Shown: positions 6,435 to 11,202 of the stretch, one piece after another | Position numbering within the stretch: the first letter of the stretch is position 1 | How the letters are laid out: every line of letters begins with the position of its first letter | NCBI GenBank assembly: GCA_934476315.1 | Contig: CAKSNQ010000046.1 | Span: 1 to 11,202, forward strand | Source: an uncultured Eubacteriales bacterium | Lineage (GTDB): Bacteria > Bacillota > Clostridia > Oscillospirales > CAG-272 | Direction of reading: 5' to 3' | DNA length: 11,202 nt | Made by a program: the position numbers and the translations under genes | Notes under the pieces: generated by a model | Database searches by the model: none | What the model saw: only the letters and a program-made list of their open reading frames with translations | What the model was told of the DNA's origin: nothing

Positions 6435-8596
6435 CGGTTGCCGCGTCCCTTGGCGCCCCCGCCCGCCGGCTTCCCGCCACGCGACGGTTGTCCCGCGCGG
6501 GGGCTTCCTCCGGAATGTGGCTTTTTGCCGGTGCGTGATTTGCCTGTCATAGCCGCCTTGGGACGGCGCTTCTCCTCAGTTGGGCGGGGCGGCGTCCCTT
6601 TTCCTGTCGCCCGCGCGGTGGGATTTCGCCCCTCGGCGGTATTTCGCCCGCCCGCGGCACTGCGTCCGCCCGGCGCACTGTGAGGCGCGGACTTCCCACG
6701 GCGGTCGCCCCCCTTGCCCGGGGAACGCTCCCCTTTCGGGGCGGATCGATCGCCGGGCGCCCGGCGGCTTGCCGCCGGGGAACGCTCGGGCGGGACGAGG
6801 CAGTCGTGCCCCGTTCCGATCAGATCCTCCCGCCCGGCGTGACGCAGTGCCTCCCGCACCAGCGGATAGTTGGCGGGGCGGTTGAACTGGAGCAGAGCGC
6901 GCTGGAGCTGTTTTTCGTGATAGTCGGTGGGAACGTAAACCGGCTTGCCTGTCAGCGGGTGAATCCCGGTGTAGTACATCACGGTGGACGCGGTGCCGGG
7001 CGTCGGATAAAAGTCCTGAACCTGCTCGGGAGCGTAGCCGTCGCGCTTGAGGCACAGCGCCAGGGCGATGGCGTCCTCCATGGTCGAGCCGGGGTGCGAG
7101 GACATCAGGTAGGGGACAAGGTATTGCTCCTTGCCGCATGCATGGGTCAGCGCGAAATACTTGTCGCGGAAGCGCTTGTACACCTCAAAGTGGGGCTTGC
7201 CCATGCAGTCGAGAACCGCGTCGGAGCAGTGCTCGGGCGCGACCTTGAGCTGACCGCTCACGTGATCGCGGACCAGCTTGCGGAAGAAGGCGTCGTCGCG
7301 ATCGGCAAGCAGGTAGTCAAACCGGATGCCCGACCGGATAAAGACCTTTTTGACGCGCGGGACCGCCTCGATCGCTTCCAGCAGGCGGATGTATTCGCTG
7401 TGATCGGCGATCAGATTTTTGCAGGGGACGGGCGCGAGACAGCGACGGTTGGTGCAGACGCCGTGTTCCAGTTGCTTTTTGCAGGCGGGATAACGGAAAT
7501 TCGCCGTCGGACCGCCGACATCGTGGATGTATCCCTTAAAGGTGGGCAGCTCCGTGATCTTTTTCGCTTCCTCCACACAGCTCCCGATGCTCCGCGAACG
7601 CACGGTGCGCCCCTGGTGGAACGCCAGCGCGCAGAAGTTGCAGGCGCCGAAGCATCCGCGGTTGTGCGTGATGGAAAACTGCACCTCCTCAATGGCGGGC
7701 ACGCCGCCCGCGCTCTCGTACATCGGGTGGTAGGTGCGGGCGTAGGGCAGGGCATAGACCGCATCCAGCTCCTCGCGCTCCAGCGGCGGCATGGGCGGGT
7801 TCTGGACAAGCAACTTGTCGTCGTAGCGCTCAAGGATCGCTTTGCCCGTGATGCTGTCCTGGTTTTTGTACTGGATGCCGAACGCCTCGGCGTACTTGCG
7901 GCGGTCGGTTTTCAGCTCGTTGTAGTCAAAGGTCGCCGCGACGGGGAAATGCGGCGCTTCGTCGGGGCGACACAGGTAGACCGTCCCCCGCACATCGCGG
8001 ATTTTTCGGATGGGGACGCCGCGGTCAAGCAACCCGGCGATACGGCGCAGAATGTTTTCGCCCATGCCGTAGGTCAGGAGATCTGCGCGCGAATCGACCA
8101 GAATGGAGCGGCGCACCTTGTCGTCCCAGTAGTCGTAATGGGCGAAGCGGCGGAGCGATGCCTCCAGCCCGCCGAGGATGATCGGCACGTCTCCATACGC
8201 CTCGCGGATGCGGTTGCAGTAAACGATCACGGCGCGGTCGGGACGTTTGCCCATGACCCCGCCGGGGCTGTAATAGTCATAGGTGCGCTTCTTTTTGGAG
8301 ACGGTGTAGTGGGCGACCATGGAGTCGATGTTGCCCGCAGTCACGAGAAAGCCGAGGCGGGGCTTGCCGAACGTGCGGAAGGCGTCGCAGGAGCGGTAGT
8401 CGGGCTGCGCGAGGATGGCGACGCGGAATCCCGCCGCCTCCAGAACGCGCGAGATGATGGCAACGCCGAACGACGGGTGATCCACATAGGCGTCGCCCGT
8501 GACGTAGACAAAATCGGGGGCATCCCAGCCGCGGGCGCGCATATCCTCCCGGCTGACGGGAAGAAACGACGGGGTGGGGAAGGTTTGTGAACTCAT
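6425..8596 (-). CDS. ygiQ: YgiQ-family radical SAM protein (UPF0313)
   Basis: The product has 723 residues. The N-terminal part (FLPVSREDMRARGWD at 11-25, VTGDAYVDHPSFG at 32-44) is the characteristic YgiQ domain with a B12-binding-like fold. The radical SAM cluster motif CxxxCxxC is at C315, C319 and C322 within NRGCFGACNFCALAFHQGR. Further cysteines at 372, 381, 386 and 392 resemble an additional ligand cluster seen in the family. The core ends near residue 602, followed by an unusual tail of about 120 residues, very rich in Arg, Lys, Gly, Pro and Ser and probably disordered. The family's reaction is not established. The start ATG fits the family N-terminus, but I see no good ribosome binding site directly before it; a short upstream reading frame may be coupled to it. 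No clear promoter is visible between it and the DUF975 gene upstream. Confidence 0.93.
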   Translation of the reverse strand: MSSQTFPTPSFLPVSREDMRARGWDAPDFVYVTGDAYVDHPSFGVAIISRVLEAAGFRVAILAQPDYRSCDAFRTFGKPRLGFLVTAGNIDSMVAHYTVSKKKRTYDYYSPGGVMGKRPDRAVIVYCNRIREAYGDVPIILGGLEASLRRFAHYDYWDDKVRRSILVDSRADLLTYGMGENILRRIAGLLDRGVPIRKIRDVRGTVYLCRPDEAPHFPVAATFDYNELKTDRRKYAEAFGIQYKNQDSITGKAILERYDDKLLVQNPPMPPLEREELDAVYALPYARTYHPMYESAGGVPAIEEVQFSITHNRGCFGACNFCALAFHQGRTVRSRSIGSCVEEAKKITELPTFKGYIHDVGGPTANFRYPACKKQLEHGVCTNRRCLAPVPCKNLIADHSEYIRLLEAIEAVPRVKKVFIRSGIRFDYLLADRDDAFFRKLVRDHVSGQLKVAPEHCSDAVLDCMGKPHFEVYKRFRDKYFALTHACGKEQYLVPYLMSSHPGSTMEDAIALALCLKRDGYAPEQVQDFYPTPGTASTVMYYTGIHPLTGKPVYVPTDYHEKQLQRALLQFNRPANYPLVREALRHAGREDLIGTGHDCLVPPERSPAASRRAPGDRSAPKGERSPGKGGDRRGKSAPHSAPGGRSAAGGRNTAEGRNPTARATGKGTPPRPTEEKRRPKAAMTGKSRTGKKPHSGGSPRAGQPSRGGKPAGGGAKGRGNRHR

Positions 8597-8628
8597 GACG
8601 GTCGTGACCGGAGCCTTCGCGTCGGCAA
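8593..8628 (-). promoter_or_regulatory. Possible 11-codon leader peptide coupled to ygiQ
   Basis: On the minus strand a TTG at 8628 is preceded by AAAAGG (8640-8635, 6-nt gap) within a purine-rich AGGAAAGG stretch. It opens a frame of 11 codons (MPTRRLRSRPS). The frame's TGA overlaps the ygiQ ATG as ATGA, the usual arrangement for translational coupling. The ygiQ start itself lacks a visible Shine-Dalgarno sequence. This is inference from spacing only; chance is not excluded. Confidence 0.25.
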
Positions 8629-8649
8629 AGGCTGCCTTTTCCTTTCCTG

Positions 8650-8685
8650 AAAAAAGCGCACACCTGAGGGAATCAGGCGCGCGCT
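8650..8685 (-). terminator. Rho-independent terminator after the DUF975 gene
   Basis: Read on the minus strand, a 13-bp stem (8685-8673 with 8667-8655), containing two G-U pairs, has a 5-nt loop and is followed by a run of T residues at 8654-8650. The same sequence would have two A-C mismatches on the + strand, so it is oriented for minus-strand RNA. It lies about 70 nt after the DUF975 stop and about 55 nt before ygiQ. Confidence 0.8.
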
Positions 8686-8756
8686 GTTTTTGAAAACGCG
8701 GGGAGGAACCTTACTTTCCGGTTCCCCTGATGCGTCGCGGCGGTCAGACGGGAAGA

Positions 8757-9389
8757 TCAGAGCGCCTGCGTGCCGCCCGTGCTTTGGCTGCCGTCGCTGT
8801 TGTCGGTGAACGCGGCAGGCGTCGGCTCACCCTTGATGCTCTCGTAGAAGTTCGCCTCCGCGACCTGCATGTACGGCATGACCCACAGCGTAAGGATGCC
8901 GAACGTCAGGGAGCACAGAATCAGCCAACCGATAAAGCTGAAGTGCAGGCAGAACAGTCTCCACTTGTTGCCGTTCATGATCTCGCGGGAGCGGTCGATC
9001 GCCTGCGTTGCCGACATTTCCGGGTGATCCTTGAGAATGTAGTAGGTCATGGAGTAGGAATACCCCTTGACGATGCCGGGAATGATGAAAAGCAACGACC
9101 ACAGGGCGGTGTAGAGCTGAACCAGCAGACCCGCGACCATACGGTCGGCAAGGTGATCGGAAAATCCGCTGAAAAGCTCCTCGATGCGGAGGTTTCCGCT
9201 ACGAACAAACGACAGCATGGTGGAAGCCAGACCAACGCCGAACACGCCGCCGAGAATCAACATTCCGACGCCGAACGTGGAAGAAAGCGCTCCGACGATG
9301 ATGCTGTACAGGAGCATCGCAAGAATTGCGTAACCCCAGTTGCCGCTGAGCTGGCTCCATGCCAGTTTCCGATAGTCTCTTGCAAACAT
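8757..9389 (-). CDS. DUF975 family integral membrane protein
   Basis: The product has 210 residues, begins MFARDYRKLAWSQL and has hydrophobic segments at about 19-40, 41-62, 84-105 and 146-172. The stretch IPGIVKGYSYSM at 103-114, followed by YYILKDHPEMSATQAIDRS, is characteristic of DUF975 proteins of Firmicutes, which sit in the cytoplasmic membrane and have no proven function. The C-terminus is a short Ser/Thr/Gly tail. The ATG at 9389 is preferred over the in-frame TTG two codons earlier (9395), because AGGAG at 9403-9399 is 9 nt from the ATG but only 3 nt from the TTG. It has its own consensus promoter and its own terminator, so it is probably monocistronic, possibly with read-through into ygiQ. 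Confidence 0.9.
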   Translation of the reverse strand: MFARDYRKLAWSQLSGNWGYAILAMLLYSIIVGALSSTFGVGMLILGGVFGVGLASTMLSFVRSGNLRIEELFSGFSDHLADRMVAGLLVQLYTALWSLLFIIPGIVKGYSYSMTYYILKDHPEMSATQAIDRSREIMNGNKWRLFCLHFSFIGWLILCSLTFGILTLWVMPYMQVAEANFYESIKGEPTPAAFTDNSDGSQSTGGTQAL

Positions 9390-9440
9390 GTACAAATTCT
9401 CCTTTCAAGGGTTCACTCATACCGAGTGAATTGTGAGAAT

Positions 9441-9469
9441 ATTGTAACAGAAAGTTTTCGATTTGTCAA
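9441..9469 (-). promoter_or_regulatory. Sigma-A promoter for the DUF975 gene
   Basis: On the minus strand TTGACA (9469-9464) and TACAAT (9446-9441) are separated by exactly 17 nt. The transcript would start near 9434, about 45 nt before the ATG. Confidence 0.87.
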
Positions 9470-9561
9470 TACCCGCGCCCCCGATTCGGGCGGGGGAGCT
9501 TGTATTTTTTTCGGCATTTCCCGTCCATAGCCCACGCCCGGGGGAAAAACGAAAAATTCCC

Positions 9562-9590
9562 TTGACAAAAGGACAGAATCGGGATAAAAT
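9562..9590 (+). promoter_or_regulatory. Sigma-A promoter for the Nudix-DUF1934 operon
   Basis: TTGACA at 9562-9567 and TAAAAT at 9585-9590 have a 17-nt spacer. The start would fall near 9597, about 40 nt before the ATG. It diverges from the DUF975 promoter, with 92 nt between the two -35 boxes. Confidence 0.87.
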
Positions 9591-9637
9591 GGGGAGCAGA
9601 ACCACGCCGCGCGGGTGCGGCGGGAGAGGGGACCGAT

Positions 9638-10204
9638 ATGCAGAATCTGGAAGAAAAAAAGCTGTCGTCCACACTGATATACGACGGGCGGGTGGTGCAC
9701 CTGTACCGGGACGAGGCGGAGCTGCCCAACGGTCAGACCGCGGTGCGGGAAGTCATCCGTCACGTCGGTGCAGTCTGCGTGGTGCCGCTGACGGAGCGGG
9801 GCGAGGTCATTTGCGTGCGGCAGTACCGTTATCCGCACGCGCAGGTCCTTTTAGAGATTCCGGCGGGCAAGCTGGAGAGCCGACAGGAGGATCGACGCGA
9901 GGCGGCGCTTCGCGAGCTGCGGGAGGAGACCGGCGCGCGGTGTGCCAGGCTGACGTCGCTCGGCAAGCTGTACACGACGCCGGCGTTTGTGGATGAAGTC
10001 ATTGACATGTACCTGGCGGAGGGGCTGACCATGGGGGAAACCTCGCCCGACGAGGACGAATTTCTGGAGGTGGTTTATATTCCGCTCCGGACGCTGGTGG
10101 ACGATATTCTGGCGGGCAAGGTGCCCGACGCGAAAACGCAGGCGGCGGTGCTTCGCGTGTATGAAATGAAACGGAGGGAGGCGGAGGTATGCTCAGACGT
10201 GTGA
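9638..10204 (+). CDS. nudF: Nudix hydrolase, ADP-ribose pyrophosphatase-like
   Basis: The product has 188 residues. The fold order fits ADP-ribose pyrophosphatases: strand-rich N-terminus, RQYRYPHAQVLLEIPAGKLE at 61-80, then the Nudix helix with REL at 92-94 and REETG at 95-99. Glu93, Glu96 and Glu97 are the expected metal ligands. The family splits ADP-ribose into AMP and ribose 5-phosphate in the cytosol, clearing a by-product of NAD turnover. The Nudix box is one residue longer than the textbook spacing between the first Gly (77) and the Arg-Glu pair (92-93); the extra residue is in the loop before the helix and probably harmless. The start ATG has a purine-rich GGAGAGGGG at 9623-9631. The gene overlaps the following one by 16 nt. 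Substrate is assigned by family resemblance only; other sugar nucleotides are possible. Confidence 0.88.
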   Translation: MQNLEEKKLSSTLIYDGRVVHLYRDEAELPNGQTAVREVIRHVGAVCVVPLTERGEVICVRQYRYPHAQVLLEIPAGKLESRQEDRREAALRELREETGARCARLTSLGKLYTTPAFVDEVIDMYLAEGLTMGETSPDEDEFLEVVYIPLRTLVDDILAGKVPDAKTQAAVLRVYEMKRREAEVCSDV

Positions 10205-10743
10205 GAGTTCATATCTGCTCGGAGCGGCACGGCGTCGCGGTGGAGCTGTTCGACCCGGAGCCGGAGGACGCGGAGGACGACCTCGCGGACGGCGCGGAGA
10301 TCGCTCCGTGGATGGGCGGAATCGGCGCGGGAATGTTTGGCGGCGCGGAGGAGGAAGCGCCCGAGGAAACGGAGCAGACGGAGGTCTTTTGCGAGGGCAG
10401 GCTCCGCACGCGGGAGGATGTTTTTTCACTGACCTACCGGGAGAGCGAGCAGACCGAAATGGACGACGCCACGACCACCCTGTCGTTCCGGACGACCACC
10501 CCGGGGCTTGTGACCATTCTCCGGAGCGGGGATGTGTCCACTTCTATGGTTTTTGAGAAGGGGAGGCGGCATACCTGCGTTTATCACACCCCCTACCTTA
10601 CCTTTGAAATCTGCGTGCATACCTTGCAGGTTGAGAATCGCCTCCATACAGACGGAACGCTCTTTTTGGATTACGTCGTTGAGATTCGCGGCGCCCGGGC
10701 AGAGCATTGCCGCCTGACGCTTCAGGTCAGCGAGATGGCATGA
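10189..10743 (+). CDS. DUF1934 (YwiB-like) beta-barrel protein with acidic insert
   Basis: The product has 184 residues, longer than the 140 or so usual for DUF1934. The C-terminal part is the recognisable region: VTILRSGDVSTSMVFEKG at 108-125, HTCVYHTPYLTFEICVHT at 128-145, then LDYVVEI at 160-166. The family is a small predicted cytosolic calycin-like beta barrel of unproven function, common in Firmicutes. The extra length lies at about 22-65: it is strongly acidic (many Glu and Asp) with a Gly-rich WMGGIGAGMFGG segment in the middle, and is probably flexible. The start at 10189 lies inside the end of the Nudix gene; GGGAGG at 10176-10181 is 7 nt upstream, so the two are likely translationally coupled. 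A GTG at 10201 is possible but has a poorer binding site. Confidence 0.85.
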   Translation: MLRRVRVHICSERHGVAVELFDPEPEDAEDDLADGAEIAPWMGGIGAGMFGGAEEEAPEETEQTEVFCEGRLRTREDVFSLTYRESEQTEMDDATTTLSFRTTTPGLVTILRSGDVSTSMVFEKGRRHTCVYHTPYLTFEICVHTLQVENRLHTDGTLFLDYVVEIRGARAEHCRLTLQVSEMA

Positions 10744-10761
10744 GGTGGGCGAGGGGGCGAC

Positions 10762-10792
10762 GTGGGAAACTTTTTGGGAAAAAGTTTCCCAC
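10762..10792 (+). terminator. Hairpin terminator after the Nudix-DUF1934 operon
   Basis: A perfect 14-bp inverted repeat (10762-10775 with 10779-10792) closes on a GGG loop, 18 nt after the DUF1934 stop. The stem ends at the loop with five T-A pairs, and there is no long T run after it. The sequence is nearly self-complementary, so it could work on both strands. Confidence 0.7.
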
Positions 10793-11040
10793 ACCCTTGG
10801 GCAACTCTTGGAGAGGGAATAGCTGTTCGACTTTAGGGTTCTAAAGGGGTTCAGCTGTTCCTTTTTAAGTTTTCGCCCGCCTTTTTCAAAAGGCGTCCGC
10901 CCGCAAGCGGGCAGTCGGGGGGCGAAGCCCCGCGTCGCCCCCCGCAGGCGGCGAAACCTTGCGGCGTTTCTTTTTTGGGATTGTCCGCGGCGGGTACTGC
11001 CGCGGCAATCGGTTTTCTTTTGTGCCTCTGGTCTCAAAAG
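10793..11040. repeat. Palindrome-packed intergenic region
   Basis: No gene is supported. The stretch holds consecutive inverted repeats: CTAAAG-type 6-bp stem near 10832-10847; CGCCTTTT/AAAAGGCG at 10878-10885/10888-10895; GCCCGC/GCGGGC at 10899-10904/10907-10912; GGGGGGCG/CGCCCCCC at 10917-10924/10936-10943; GAAAC/GTTTC at 10952-10956/10966-10970 followed by six T; and CCGCGGC/GCCGCGG at 10985-10991/10999-11005, flanked by ATTG/CAAT and followed by TTTTCTTTT. The last two look like + strand terminators. Confidence 0.55.
10980..11019 (+). terminator. Terminator-like hairpin in the right intergenic region
   Basis: A 7-bp CCGCGGC/GCCGCGG stem, extended by ATTG/CAAT across a 1-nt bulge, has a 7-nt loop and is followed after a short gap by TTTTCTTT. 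It may be a back-up terminator for the Nudix operon or part of the repeat element that follows. Confidence 0.5.
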
Positions 11041-11044
11041 AAAA

Positions 11045-11202
11045 AAGCGGCTGAAAGTGTTGAAATTGCAGGGGATAGCAGGTGCTTTTCGGTTGCTGTT
11101 GGTATTTACTTTAGGTTGAAAGGCGTTCATGCAGGATGTGGGGGGAGAACCCCTCAAACGTCGGGGTTGCTCCCCCCACGCCCTCCACTCCAAGGCTGGA
11201 TG
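11045..11202. repeat. Hairpin-rich intergenic repeat, copy C (runs off the window)
   Basis: This copy aligns with copies A and B from an A-rich start near 11045, through TTGCTGTTGGTATTTACTTT at about 11092-11111, the GCAGGATGTGGGG block at 11131, and the CACTCCAAGGCTGGATG block at the window end. The central stem is 11138-11153/11163-11179 with a 9-nt loop and one bulged base. The copy is about 10.5 kb from A and B and in the same orientation. Its right part lies beyond the window. Confidence 0.7.

Noticed and set aside
6680..8590. A 636-codon open frame on the + strand opposite ygiQ
   Set aside because: It mirrors the ygiQ gene, whose radical SAM motifs are clear; the opposite translation has no domain.
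9390..9395. TTG start two codons upstream for the DUF975 gene
   Set aside because: Only 3 nt separate it from the Shine-Dalgarno sequence; the ATG at 9389 has a 9-nt gap.
9472..9513. GC-rich inverted repeat followed by T residues, as a + strand terminator
   Set aside because: The stem is interrupted and no + strand gene lies upstream that would need terminating here.
10426..11193. A 255-codon minus-strand open frame over the right end
   Set aside because: It covers the DUF1934 gene, the terminator and repeat copy C, with no family resemblance or binding site.

Overview
The window suggests a GC-rich, endospore-forming Clostridia-type Firmicute. The main evidence is a tiny spoVM gene, together with DUF975 and DUF1934 genes, Shine-Dalgarno-led TTG starts, and four sigma-A promoters that all have TTGACA and an exact 17-nt spacer. 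The carbohydrate genes would fit a gut or other plant-glycan habitat, but that is inference. I see no tRNA, rRNA, CRISPR array, transposase or phage gene.

Layout: positions 1-748 are non-coding and hold two tandem copies (period 424 bp) of a hairpin-rich repeat; a third, diverged copy runs off the right edge. Then, on the + strand, comes cinA (835-2136) behind its own promoter. A consensus promoter at 2175-2203 follows, with a structured leader of about 360 nt, an intracellular GH78 alpha-L-rhamnosidase-like enzyme (2567-5239) and a CE4/NodB-like deacetylase (5285-6109). A strong hairpin terminator ends this pair. Next is spoVM (6330-6434), only 34 codons with a TTG start, overlapping head-on the 3' end of a YgiQ-family radical SAM gene on the - strand (8596-6425). 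Upstream of that, also on the - strand, is a DUF975 membrane protein (9389-8757) with its own promoter and terminator. Divergent from it is a + strand two-gene operon of a Nudix ADP-ribose pyrophosphatase-like protein (9638-10204) and a DUF1934 protein (10189-10743), ending at a 14-bp hairpin. Positions 10793-11202 are non-coding, packed with palindromes, and end in the third repeat copy.

The genes fall into small independent units. The rhamnosidase and deacetylase probably act together on imported, decorated oligosaccharides. cinA (NMN deamidase/pyridine nucleotide salvage) and the Nudix gene (ADP-ribose hydrolysis) both bear on nucleotide recycling but are not in one operon. SpoVM belongs to spore coat assembly. 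No complete new system is evident. The items most worth a second look are the hidden spoVM, the covarying repeat family, the structured leader before the rhamnosidase, and the terminator plus possible leader peptide ahead of ygiQ.
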